From JAAYLC01 sp964636665 (GTDB taxonomy: Bacteria > Bacteroidota > Bacteroidia > Flavobacteriales > Flavobacteriaceae), in assembly GCA_964636665.1 (NCBI GenBank), contig CAZWVT010000014.1, positions 1-37,665 on the forward strand: 37,665 nt of DNA, in the 5' to 3' direction. The notes beneath the pieces were generated by a model. It made no database searches. It had not been told where the DNA came from and saw only the letters and a list, made by a program, of their open reading frames with translations. Shown here one piece after another: positions 15,968 through 24,180 of this stretch; the stretch's first letter is position 1; each line of letters begins with the position of its first letter. Made by a program: the position numbers and the translations under genes.

Positions 15968-16534
15968 ATGGCGACATCATCAGATATTCGAAAAGGATTG
16001 TGTATCCGATACAATAACGACATATATAAAGTTGTGGAGTTTCTTCACGTAAAACCCGGAAAAGGTCCGGCATTTGTTCGTACTAAATTAAAAAGTGTTA
16101 CCACCGGAAAAGTTATAGAAAATACCTTTGCAGCCGGACATAAAATTGATGATGTACGCGTAGAAACTCATAAATTTCAATATTTATACAATGAGGGAGA
16201 TATGTATCATTTTATGCATACTGATGACTATTCCCAAATAAGTTTACAAAAAGAAATCCTCGATACTCCGGAACTTATGAAAGAAGGAGAAATCGTAAAC
16301 GTATTAATCAATACGGAAGACGGCGCACCGCTTTCTGTCGAAATGCCTGCGCACGTTATTTTGCAAGTAGTTTCAACCGAACCCGGAGTCAGAGGAAATA
16401 CGGCTACAAATGCTTCAAAACCTGCAACTGTTGAAACAGGAGCAGAAATTAATGTTCCTTTATTTATAAATGAAGGCGACAAGATTCGTATTGATACTGA
16501 AAAAGGACAATATCAAGAGCGTGTAAAGGAATAA
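15968..16534 (+). CDS. efp: Elongation factor P
   Basis: The 188-residue protein relieves ribosome stalling at polyproline stretches. It shows the KOW-like domain I with the loop KPGKGPAFVRTKL, whose Lys32 is in the position of the modified lysine of E. coli EF-P (Lys34). Two OB domains follow, ending with EGDKIRIDTEKGQYQERVKE, the typical domain III finish. No modifying enzyme (EpmA-like or YmfI-like) is seen nearby. It is embedded in the lipid A operon, 32 bases after lpxA and 4 bases before the second lpxD, so all are probably co-transcribed. Confidence 0.97.
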   Translation: MATSSDIRKGLCIRYNNDIYKVVEFLHVKPGKGPAFVRTKLKSVTTGKVIENTFAAGHKIDDVRVETHKFQYLYNEGDMYHFMHTDDYSQISLQKEILDTPELMKEGEIVNVLINTEDGAPLSVEMPAHVILQVVSTEPGVRGNTATNASKPATVETGAEINVPLFINEGDKIRIDTEKGQYQERVKE

Positions 16535-16538
16535 TTTT

Positions 16539-17480
16539 ATGAAGTTTAATCCTCCACAGACATTAGAGCAAATAGCAAAACTCATCGGTGCATCCTATGT
16601 GGGATTTGCTGATTTTCCTGTTTTGGGAATGAATGAAATTCATGTGGTTGAACCCGGTGATATTGTATTTGTTGATCATCCTAAATACTATGACAAAGCG
16701 TTGCAATCTAAAGCGACTATCATATTGATTAACAAAGAAGTTCAATGTCCTGAAGGAAAAGCATTATTGATATCGGACGATCCATTTCGTGATTTTAATA
16801 AATTAACCCAACATTTTAATCCGTTTAAAAAAGCAAATGATGCAATTGCACCAAATGCAGAGATTGGAACAGGGACAATAATACAACCAAATGCATTTGT
16901 CGGAAATAATGTCAAGATTGGAAATAATTGTGTTATTTATCCCAATGTAGTAATTTACGATGATGCGGTTATCGGTGACAATGTGATTATTCACGCCGGA
17001 ACAGTTATTGGCAGCGATGCATTTTACTATAAAAATCGCACTTCCCATTTTGACAGACTCTTAAGCGGAGGAAATGTGATGATTGAAGACGATGTAGAAA
17101 TAGGTTCCTTATGTACCATTGACCGAGGCGTAACATCCTCAACTACAATAAAGCAAGGTTCCAAATTGGACAATCAGGTGCATATAGGTCACGATACGAT
17201 TATTGGCAAACAATGTTTGATTGCTTCACAAGTTGGAATTTCAGGATGTGTTGTGATTGAAGATAACGTAACTATCTGGGGACAAGTGGGTGTAACAAGT
17301 GGAATTACAATTGGTGCCAATTCAGAATTATTAGCACAAAGCGGAATTTCAAAATCACTTTCAGAAAACAAACGATATTTTGGTTCACCGGCAATTGATG
17401 CCAGACAAAAATTTAAGGAAATGGCAGCCATTCGTGCACTTCCTGAATTAATTGAAAATATGAAAAAGAAAAATGAGTAA
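16539..17480 (+). CDS. Second LpxD-like UDP-3-O-acylglucosamine N-acyltransferase
   Basis: The 313-residue protein is a paralogue of the LpxD at 12678-13700. It has the short N-terminal uridine-binding domain (about 1-92, with GDIVFVDHPKYYDKA) and a hexapeptide beta-helix. The catalytic His is kept (His218 in VHIGHDTIIG). The acyl-site segment differs: GSDAFYYKNRTSHFDR replaces the ADGFGFTP of the first copy. This suggests a different acyl chain or substrate, although an overlapping role cannot be excluded. It starts 4 bases after efp and overlaps the next gene by 8 bases. A second lpxD in this position is, as I recall, common in Flavobacteriia. Confidence 0.88.
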   Translation: MKFNPPQTLEQIAKLIGASYVGFADFPVLGMNEIHVVEPGDIVFVDHPKYYDKALQSKATIILINKEVQCPEGKALLISDDPFRDFNKLTQHFNPFKKANDAIAPNAEIGTGTIIQPNAFVGNNVKIGNNCVIYPNVVIYDDAVIGDNVIIHAGTVIGSDAFYYKNRTSHFDRLLSGGNVMIEDDVEIGSLCTIDRGVTSSTTIKQGSKLDNQVHIGHDTIIGKQCLIASQVGISGCVVIEDNVTIWGQVGVTSGITIGANSELLAQSGISKSLSENKRYFGSPAIDARQKFKEMAAIRALPELIENMKKKNE

Positions 17481-17886
17481 ATCATCAAAAGAAGTTATAA
17501 GAGATTTTTATAAAAGAGATTTGCTTAACGATAAACATTTGATAGAAGATTTTTTTCATCAAGATGTTTGTATATATTGGAATGGTTCTGAAGGACTAAC
17601 CATTATGGATATAAGTGATTTAAAATCTTTTTTTGATAATATTAATAAATCTTATTCTGAATTACGTGTAGAAATAAGCCACTTATTGGCTCAGCGAAAT
17701 TATGTTACCGTTAGGCATAATTACTATGTGCGAACTTTTGAAAATGTCGATGAAGAAATCGGAGCAGCTCATTTTATGGTAATTTGGGAACTTCAAGACA
17801 ATAAAATAATCAGAGGACATTTGATAAGTCAGCTGGCTTCAAAAAACGGAGATTTCGGAAAAAGCTTTGAAACTATCAAAGTATAA
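17473..17886 (+). CDS. NTF2/SnoaL-like small protein
   Basis: The 137-residue protein has the length and pattern of a single-domain NTF2/SnoaL-like fold: N-terminal helices (KEVIRDFYKRDLLNDKHLIEDFFHQDV), a strand with IYWNGSEG, then antiparallel strands (YVTVRHNYYVR, AHFMVIWELQDNKIIRGHLISQL). Members may be cyclases, isomerases or just binding proteins, so no reaction can be assigned. Its ATG is inside the last codons of the second lpxD (ATGAGTAA overlap), so its translation is probably coupled to that gene. A role linked to lipid A or fatty-acid intermediates is possible but unproven. Confidence 0.75.
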   Translation: MSKSSKEVIRDFYKRDLLNDKHLIEDFFHQDVCIYWNGSEGLTIMDISDLKSFFDNINKSYSELRVEISHLLAQRNYVTVRHNYYVRTFENVDEEIGAAHFMVIWELQDNKIIRGHLISQLASKNGDFGKSFETIKV

Positions 17887-17898
17887 TATAAAAAGAGT

Positions 17899-17906
17899 TA
17901 TATTTG
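17899..17906 (+). promoter_or_regulatory. Predicted -7 promoter element for sucD
   Basis: TATATTTG is a perfect TAnnTTTG located 32 bases before the sucD ATG. This suggests that sucD can be expressed separately from the upstream lpx operon. Confidence 0.45.
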
Positions 17907-17938
17907 AAATATTTTTTTAATAAATTTAATAATAAAAA

Positions 17939-18811
17939 ATGAGTGTTTTAGTTAATAAGAATTCAAAAATAATTGTTCAAGGGTTCACCGGAAGTGAAGG
18001 AACTTTTCACGCAGAGCAAATGATTGATTATGGAACCAACGTAGTCGGAGGTGTAACTCCCGGAAAAGGAGGTCAGGAGCATCTTGGAAAACCGGTTTTT
18101 AATACTGTTCAAGAAGCAGTAAAACAAACCGGAGCCGATACTTCAATTATTTTTGTACCACCTGCCTTTGCTGCGGACGCCATCATGGAAGCCGCAGATG
18201 CCGGCATAAAAGTTATCATAACAATTACAGAAGGTATTCCGGTAAAAGATATGATTCAAGCCGCTACTTATGTGAAACAACGAAACAGCCGCTTAATCGG
18301 ACCAAACTGTCCGGGTGTAATTACACCTGAAGAAGCAAAAGTGGGAATTATGCCTGGTTTTGTGTTTAAAAAAGGAAACGTCGGTATTGTATCAAAATCC
18401 GGAACTTTGACTTACGAAGCAGCTGATCAAGTAGTTAAACAAGGGCTTGGAATTACAACCGCAATCGGAATTGGTGGAGATCCCATCATCGGAACCACTA
18501 CTAAAGAAGCTTTAGAAATGCTGATTCAAGATCCGGAGTGTGAAGCTGTTGTGATGATTGGAGAAATTGGAGGACAATTGGAAATAGAAGCTGCTCACTG
18601 GTATAAAAACAGCGGTTTGAAAAAACCTGTTATTGGATTTATTGCAGGTGAGACTGCCCCAGCCGGAAGAACTATGGGACATGCCGGAGCAATTGTTGGC
18701 GGAAGTGAAGATACAGCACAAGCAAAGAAAAAAGTAATGCGCGAATGTGGTATCCATGTTGTTGATAGTCCGGCCGAAATCGGCAAAAAAGTGGCATCTG
18801 TTCTGGTATAA
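17939..18811 (+). CDS. sucD: Succinyl-CoA ligase (ADP-forming) alpha subunit
   Basis: The 290-residue subunit, with SucC, interconverts succinyl-CoA and succinate in the TCA cycle with formation of ATP or GTP. The CoA-binding Rossmann domain (about 1-125) includes IIVQGFTGSEGTFHAEQM. The ligase domain carries the phosphorylated His248 in TMGHAGAIVGG. IGPNCPGVITPEEAKVGIMPG is typical of the family. The length is normal. sucC is not adjacent in this window, which is unlike the sucCD operon of many proteobacteria. A likely promoter precedes the gene. Confidence 0.97.
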   Translation: MSVLVNKNSKIIVQGFTGSEGTFHAEQMIDYGTNVVGGVTPGKGGQEHLGKPVFNTVQEAVKQTGADTSIIFVPPAFAADAIMEAADAGIKVIITITEGIPVKDMIQAATYVKQRNSRLIGPNCPGVITPEEAKVGIMPGFVFKKGNVGIVSKSGTLTYEAADQVVKQGLGITTAIGIGGDPIIGTTTKEALEMLIQDPECEAVVMIGEIGGQLEIEAAHWYKNSGLKKPVIGFIAGETAPAGRTMGHAGAIVGGSEDTAQAKKKVMRECGIHVVDSPAEIGKKVASVLV

Positions 18812-18849
18812 ACACAATTATATTTAATTAATATCTAAACAAACTTAAA

Positions 18850-19446
18850 ATGAAACTCCCCGTCGAAATTTTACAACGTATTAAACTCGAATATCATCGA
18901 GAATATGTATCTGCTCTTAAAAGAATACAAGATTTGAAGAAAGTTTTGGACGAACTTAAAGACATCCCCATGCCTGATTCAGTATTGGATATTCAGGAAA
19001 CAGTCTCTAAAGAACCGGAGCAAACCTATACGGCTGAACAGGAAACTGCTAAAAAAGAAACTACGGTTTTATCAACTGAATCACAAGAAGCTGAAAACAC
19101 ACCTACTTTAAAGGCTACGCCGGTAAAGAAAAGACGAATGACTCCTAAGAGTACTGAAAAAAGAGGAAGAAAATCCATCTGGGGTAAGTTTATAGTTACA
19201 CGTTTAAAAAGTGTACAACGTCCATTAACTTTAGACGATTTGGCAAATCATGCAATAGTGACTATGAAACTGGATCCGGCTAATTTTTCAAAAATCAGAC
19301 AGTCTATTGTTAATGCAGTTTTTGGCTTACGTCAAAAAGAGAAAATAGTTACTGTCGGTGTTAAAGGAACGCGAGAAAAAGTTGTTTCATTACCACAATG
19401 GTTAGATGAAAGAGAAAAACTATTACCTGAATATCAAGTATCCTAA
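18850..19446 (+). CDS. Unknown protein with acidic linker and possible winged-helix C-terminus
   Basis: I do not recognise this 198-residue protein. Residues 1-45 form a probable amphipathic helix or coiled coil (ILQRIKLEYHREYVSALKRI). Residues 46-92 are low-complexity and rich in Glu, Thr and Ser, so likely disordered. A basic patch (VKKRRMTPKSTEKRGRKSIW, about 92-111) leads into a compact C-terminal domain (about 110-190) whose helix-helix-helix-strand pattern (RPLTLDDLANHAIV ... FSKIRQSIVNAVFGLRQKEKIVTVG) suggests a winged helix. DNA or nucleic-acid binding is inferred only from the basic patch and fold guess. It starts 38 bases after sucD and is closed by a strong terminator. Confidence 0.7.
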   Translation: MKLPVEILQRIKLEYHREYVSALKRIQDLKKVLDELKDIPMPDSVLDIQETVSKEPEQTYTAEQETAKKETTVLSTESQEAENTPTLKATPVKKRRMTPKSTEKRGRKSIWGKFIVTRLKSVQRPLTLDDLANHAIVTMKLDPANFSKIRQSIVNAVFGLRQKEKIVTVGVKGTREKVVSLPQWLDEREKLLPEYQVS

Positions 19447-19464
19447 TTTTTTATTTATAATTAT

Positions 19465-19496
19465 AAAAGCTCTCTCTTCGGATAGAGCTTTTTTTG
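19465..19496 (+). terminator. Intrinsic terminator with UUCG tetraloop
   Basis: AAAAGCTCT (19465-19473) pairs with AGAGCTTTT (19484-19492). Inside, after one mismatch, TC pairs with GA around a TTCG tetraloop (19477-19480). A T-tract follows. It ends the transcript of the upstream unknown gene and probably that of sucD. Confidence 0.9.
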
Positions 19497-19527
19497 TTCT
19501 AATTCCATCTTGCTTTTAGTATATTTG
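19493..19527 (+). promoter_or_regulatory. Predicted promoter of fabG
   Basis: TATATTTG at 19520-19527 is a perfect TAnnTTTG, with TTTG at 19493-19496 as a possible -33 element 23 bases upstream. The fabG ATG follows 36 bases later. Confidence 0.45.
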
Positions 19528-19563
19528 GATTTTTAAACCAACATCAATTTTAAATTCATGCTC

Positions 19564-20310
19564 ATGAAATTATTAGAAGGAAAAACAGCCATTATTACCG
19601 GAGGAAGCAGAGGAATCGGAAAAGGAATTGTAGAAATATTTGTAACTCATGGTGCAAATGTTGCCTTTACTTATAGTTCTTCGGAAACTGCAGCTAATGA
19701 AATAATAGAAAAACTATCGGCTAACAATGTAAAGATAAAAGCTTATAAAAGTGATGCTGCTTCTTTTGAAGATTCACAAAAATTAATTGATGAAGTTTTA
19801 AAAGATTTTGGTTCAATAGATATTTTGGTAAACAACGCCGGAATTACAAAAGACAATCTTTTGATGAGAATGTCCGAAGCTGATTTTGATAAAGTTATCG
19901 AAGTTAATTTGAAGTCAGTTTTCAATATGACCAAAGCAGTACAAAGAACCATGTTAAAACAACGAAAAGGATCCATTATAAATATGAGTTCAGTTGTCGG
20001 CGTCAAAGGAAATGCCGGACAAGCAAACTACGCTGCTTCCAAAGCGGGAATTCACGGATTTTCGAAATCGGTAGCTTTGGAATTAGGTTCCAGAAATATT
20101 CGTTGCAATGTTATTGCCCCGGGATTTATCGAAACTGAAATGACAGGTAAATTAGACGAAAACATCGTTCAAGGTTGGAGAGATGCAATTCCTTTAAAAA
20201 GAGGAGGACAACCTGAAGATATTGCAAATGCTTGTGTGTTTTTAGCAAGTGATTTATCAGCTTATATTACAGGACAAATAATTCATGTGGACGGAGGAAT
20301 GCTAACTTAA
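19564..20310 (+). CDS. fabG: 3-oxoacyl-[acyl-carrier-protein] reductase
   Basis: The 248-residue short-chain dehydrogenase reduces 3-oxoacyl-ACP with NADPH in fatty-acid elongation. Seen are the cofactor motif TGGSRGIGKGI near the N-terminus, NNAGIT, the catalytic Ser in NMSSVVGVKGNAGQ, and Tyr and Lys in NYAASKAG. The C-terminus YITGQIIHVDGGMLT is typical of FabG. The start is taken as the second ATG (19564), giving MKLLEGKTAII, which fits the family; an ATG two codons earlier is also in frame. It follows a terminator and has its own promoter. The vWA membrane protein gene follows after 31 bases. Confidence 0.94.
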   Translation: MKLLEGKTAIITGGSRGIGKGIVEIFVTHGANVAFTYSSSETAANEIIEKLSANNVKIKAYKSDAASFEDSQKLIDEVLKDFGSIDILVNNAGITKDNLLMRMSEADFDKVIEVNLKSVFNMTKAVQRTMLKQRKGSIINMSSVVGVKGNAGQANYAASKAGIHGFSKSVALELGSRNIRCNVIAPGFIETEMTGKLDENIVQGWRDAIPLKRGGQPEDIANACVFLASDLSAYITGQIIHVDGGMLT

Positions 20311-20341
20311 TTCCCAATAAACTCTGATACCGGAAAAATAA

Positions 20342-22375
20342 GTGGATACACAAACGAGTTTTTATATCATTATCGCCGGAATAACTTCGTTTATTCTGGC
20401 ATTTTTGATGTATAAATACAAATCAAAAACAACCGCAAATATCAGTTGGACTCTATTGATATTGAGGTTTTTGACTTTGTTTGCATTGGGTGTTCTCATA
20501 ATAAATCCGACCTTCAACAACTCCACAAGTTATTTTGAAAAACCGCAGCTTCCTGTTTTAATAGACAATTCGGCTTCAATAAAACATTTGGAACAAACCC
20601 ATAGTGCTGAAGAATTATACAATCAATTAAGAAATCACAGTGAATTAAATGACAAATTTGATATTTCTTATTATTCATTTGGAAACACTATAGAACCTGT
20701 TGATTCACTGAATTTTGATGAAAACAATACAAATATCGCATCTGCGCTTAAAACAATAAACAATCTTTACAGAAACCAAATAGCGCCTACTGTACTTGTT
20801 ACAGACGGAAATCAAACTATTGGAACAGATTATGAATTTGCAATCTCAAATTCGAAAAATCAGATTTTACCTGTAATTTTAGGCGATTCCATTGTTTATC
20901 CCGATTTAAAAATAGAACAGCTCAATACGAATCGCTATGCCTTTCTAAAAAATAAATTCCCTGTAGAAATTGTGTTGTCTTACAATGGTTCAGATGATGT
21001 TGATTCAGAATTAATTGTGTATCACAATGAAGCTATCGTTTATAGACAATCATTGGAGTTTTCCAAAAATAAAAATTCTCATATAGTTAATTTTACACTA
21101 CCGGCTGAACAGGTAGGAGTTCAAAAATACCGAGCGACTCTAACGCCGCTTGAAAATGAGAAAAATGCGACGAATAATACAAAATCTTTTGCTGTTGAAG
21201 TAATCGATCAAGCCACGCAGGTTTTGATGATTAGCTCTATTTCCCACCCGGATATTGGCGCATTCAAACGTGCGGTTACCAGTAATGAACAACGAACTTT
21301 TGAATTAAAAAATCCGGCGGAAGCTGGGGCAGTTTTGGAAGATTATCAATTGATTGTTTTGTATCAACCGGATCAAACTTTTGGTACTGTTTTTAATCAG
21401 CTCGAAACAGCAAATAAAAATTATTTAATCATTTCAGGACATCATACAAATTGGAATTCTTTAAACAGATTTCAACCTCATTTTCAAAAAAATACAACGC
21501 AAAGCACAGAATTAATTCAAGGAAGTCTAAATGAAAGTTACAGCTCTTTTGCGATAGAGGATATTGGTTTTTCAGATTTTCCTCCACTTTATACAACATT
21601 CGGAAATATTGTTATAAACGGAAATTATCAAACCATTTTAAACCAAACCGTAAATGGATTGAACAATGAAAATCCGCTTTTAACTACCTTGGAAATTTCC
21701 AATTCTCGTTATGCTTTATGGGACGGAGACGGATTTTGGCGTTGGAGAGCAAAGAGTTACCGAGATTTTGGCGATTTTCAAAAATTTGATGATTTTATCG
21801 GAAATATCATACAATATTTGGCTTCCCAAAAAAAGCGCGAACGATTGGAAGTAACTTCCGAGAATTTTTATTACAACAACAGACCGATAAAAATATTTGC
21901 TCAGTTTTTTGATAAAAATTACGTTTTTGACCCAAGAGCAAATCTGCAAATTCGAATTAGAAATACAGAGACCGAAGAAGAAAATGTTTTCCCGATGTTA
22001 TTAAAATCAAATTTTTATGAAGTAGATTTAGGAAATTTAACAGAAGGAGAATACAGTTATGCCGTATCTGTATCGAATGAATCACTTTCTAAAAACGGAA
22101 CTTTTTCCATCTTAGATTTTGATATGGAAAGACAATTTTTGAATGCCAATGTCTCTAAACTTCAACGCGTGGCGCAAAACACTTCCGGAGTTTCTTTTTT
22201 TGCCAATCAGGGGGATGAGTTAATTCAAAAATTGTTGGAAGACGACGACTTCAAAACGATTAAAAGAACAGAAATAACAACCACTCCGCTGATTGACTGG
22301 AAGTATTTGTTAGGTTTAATTGTTTTGTTTTTAACTGCCGAGTGGTTTATCCGCAAATATAAGGGCTTGATTTAA
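20342..22375 (+). CDS. Membrane protein with von Willebrand factor A-like domain
   Basis: The 677-residue protein has two N-terminal membrane segments (about 7-25 and 36-56), a large extracytoplasmic part, and one C-terminal segment (about 652-668) followed by a short basic tail. Residues 70-190 look like a vWA domain: Asp75, Ser77 and Ser79 form the DxSxS metal site, and VTDGNQT supplies a later strand. The remainder up to about 640 contains beta-rich regions (an immunoglobulin-like stretch around 200-280) I cannot name. The layout recalls Bat-type and other Bacteroidota vWA membrane proteins. No in-frame ATG precedes the first membrane segment, so the start is the GTG at 20342. The stop codon overlaps the convergent symporter gene by 4 bases. 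Function unknown. Confidence 0.8.
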   Translation: MDTQTSFYIIIAGITSFILAFLMYKYKSKTTANISWTLLILRFLTLFALGVLIINPTFNNSTSYFEKPQLPVLIDNSASIKHLEQTHSAEELYNQLRNHSELNDKFDISYYSFGNTIEPVDSLNFDENNTNIASALKTINNLYRNQIAPTVLVTDGNQTIGTDYEFAISNSKNQILPVILGDSIVYPDLKIEQLNTNRYAFLKNKFPVEIVLSYNGSDDVDSELIVYHNEAIVYRQSLEFSKNKNSHIVNFTLPAEQVGVQKYRATLTPLENEKNATNNTKSFAVEVIDQATQVLMISSISHPDIGAFKRAVTSNEQRTFELKNPAEAGAVLEDYQLIVLYQPDQTFGTVFNQLETANKNYLIISGHHTNWNSLNRFQPHFQKNTTQSTELIQGSLNESYSSFAIEDIGFSDFPPLYTTFGNIVINGNYQTILNQTVNGLNNENPLLTTLEISNSRYALWDGDGFWRWRAKSYRDFGDFQKFDDFIGNIIQYLASQKKRERLEVTSENFYYNNRPIKIFAQFFDKNYVFDPRANLQIRIRNTETEEENVFPMLLKSNFYEVDLGNLTEGEYSYAVSVSNESLSKNGTFSILDFDMERQFLNANVSKLQRVAQNTSGVSFFANQGDELIQKLLEDDDFKTIKRTEITTTPLIDWKYLLGLIVLFLTAEWFIRKYKGLI

Positions 22376-24099
22376 TCCGTTTTTCGCAAAGATTTTCTCA
22401 CTATAAATGCTGCGCCAATTGTTATGAATAGCATCAATATTGCGAGCAGATATTCTCCATAAATAAAATTTCCGATTGAAAATAATGCCGTATAAGTTCC
22501 AATAGTACCGGAAACAAAACCAAGAATTTTAAGTCCAAAACCTTCAAATTTGGATTTATTTTCAAATATTAATTCATTGAAACTTTCAATAGTTTCTGCT
22601 TTGGAAGGCTTGGTCAATAAAGTAACCAAAATCCATCCAGCCGTAGTTACAGCCACGCTTAAAACCAGTTGCCAGTGAATTGGAATATCAAACCACGGAG
22701 TTTGGGATTTGTTATTTATAAAAAAGAAAATAGAAATAGTGAAAGAAATAACCATCGCAGCTATTTCACTGTACGGATTGATTCTTTCCCAGAACCATCG
22801 AAGGATAAAAAGCAATCCTGTACCGGCGCCGATTGTCAATAACAAATTAAACCCTTCTCTTGCTTCATCTAATACCAAAGCTAAAAGTGCGGCAAAAACC
22901 ATCATCAAAACCGTACTTATTCGCCCGATAAAAACCTGTTCTTTATTTCCGGCGTTTTTTCTGATAAATCGAATGTAAAAATCATTCACTACATAAGAAC
23001 TTCCCCAATTTAAATGCGTAGAAATTGTACTCATAAATGCTGCTATTAAAGAGGTTATCACAATTCCTAACAATCCGGCTGGAAGAAAAGTAAGCATCGC
23101 AGGATAGGACAAATCATCTTTTACAAAAGAAGAATCCAGATGTGGAAAAGCAACTCGCAAGCTTTCTAAATCCGGATAAATAATAAGCGAAGCAAATCCA
23201 ATGAGAATCCACGGCCACGGACGCAAAGCATAATGTGCAAAATTGAAAAACAACGTAGCCCAAACCGCATTCTTTTCATCTTTTGCAGCGAGCATTCGCT
23301 GTGCGATATATCCGCCTCCTCCAGGTTCGGCTCCCGGATACCAAACACTCCACCATTGTACAGCCAATGGAATTATCAATAAAGGAATGACCAATTCGGG
23401 ATTTGAAAAATCAGGTAAAATTGAAGTTTTTTCCGCTACTTCCGGTATCGCTAAAAGTTGTTCAATTCCGCCAATTTCAGGCATATTGACAATATAAACA
23501 GCAGCCCAGACACTTCCAACCATTGCAATTATAAATTGCACGAAATCTGTTAATAACACGCCTTTTAATCCTCCCAACACAGAATAGATAATTACAACAG
23601 GAGAGGCAATTAACAACACCTCAATAGCTGACAGTCCAAACATGACATGTCCGATTTTGATAACGGCCAGACAAACATTTGCCATGATGACAATATTGAA
23701 AAATACTCCTAAATAAATGGCTCTGAAGCCACGTAGGAAAGCAGCACTTTTTCCGCTATAACGAAGTTCGTAAAACTCCAAATCTGTGGTAATTTCACTT
23801 CGTCTCCAAAGTTTTGAATAGAAAAAAACAGTCAGCATTCCTGTTAACAAGAAACTCCACCATATCCAGTTTCCCGAAACACCTTCTTGTCGAATCAACC
23901 CGGCTACAAAATTCGGAGTATCTGCTGCAAAGGTCGTAGCAACCATACTAACGCCAAGAAGCCACCACGGCATATTGCGATTAGAAAGAAAAAAAGATTC
24001 GGAATCTTTTCCTGATTTTTTGGCGACAATAAAGCCGATAGCCAGAAAAAGTAGGAGAAAGCCTCCAATAATAAGCCAATCTAATGCGGTTAGTTGCAT
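22372..24099 (-). CDS. Sodium:solute symporter family (SSS) transporter
   Basis: The 575-residue inner-membrane protein is a member of the SSS/SLC5 family with about 13-14 hydrophobic segments. Family marks are the opening LTALDWLIIGGFLLLFLAIG, SESFFLSNRNMPWWLLGVSMVATTFAADTPN (read in two parts), and YSVLGGLKGVLLTDFVQF near residue 185. A YPGAEPGGGGYIAQRMLAAKDEKNA stretch is typical of a Bacteroidota subgroup. The solute cannot be deduced; sugars, amino acids and sialic acid are all used in the family. It converges with the vWA gene, sharing 4 bases, and lies 81 bases downstream of the small conserved gene on the same strand. Confidence 0.93.
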   Translation of the reverse strand: MQLTALDWLIIGGFLLLFLAIGFIVAKKSGKDSESFFLSNRNMPWWLLGVSMVATTFAADTPNFVAGLIRQEGVSGNWIWWSFLLTGMLTVFFYSKLWRRSEITTDLEFYELRYSGKSAAFLRGFRAIYLGVFFNIVIMANVCLAVIKIGHVMFGLSAIEVLLIASPVVIIYSVLGGLKGVLLTDFVQFIIAMVGSVWAAVYIVNMPEIGGIEQLLAIPEVAEKTSILPDFSNPELVIPLLIIPLAVQWWSVWYPGAEPGGGGYIAQRMLAAKDEKNAVWATLFFNFAHYALRPWPWILIGFASLIIYPDLESLRVAFPHLDSSFVKDDLSYPAMLTFLPAGLLGIVITSLIAAFMSTISTHLNWGSSYVVNDFYIRFIRKNAGNKEQVFIGRISTVLMMVFAALLALVLDEAREGFNLLLTIGAGTGLLFILRWFWERINPYSEIAAMVISFTISIFFFINNKSQTPWFDIPIHWQLVLSVAVTTAGWILVTLLTKPSKAETIESFNELIFENKSKFEGFGLKILGFVSGTIGTYTALFSIGNFIYGEYLLAILMLFITIGAAFIVRKSLRKTD

Positions 24100-24150
24100 A
24101 AAGTTTAAAAGTAATAAGCGTTAATAAAAATTATTTGAGCATAATTTTGT

Positions 24151-24158
24151 CAAAACTA
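24151..24158 (-). promoter_or_regulatory. Predicted -7 element for the SSS transporter gene
   Basis: The minus strand reads TAGTTTTG, a perfect TAnnTTTG, 51 bases before the transporter ATG. It lies between that gene and the upstream small gene, suggesting separate expression. No -33 TTG is clear. Confidence 0.35.
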
Positions 24159-24180
24159 AAATTAAAATTGGATTTTTTCT

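Noticed and set aside
13347..17488. Long open frames on the minus strand across the lpx operon
   Set aside because: They are shadows of the hexapeptide-repeat genes with no promoters or recognisable products.
24142..24149. Plus-strand TAATTTTG as a promoter
   Set aside because: No plus-strand gene follows until nnr at 24773, and it lies in AT-rich sequence, so it is probably chance.
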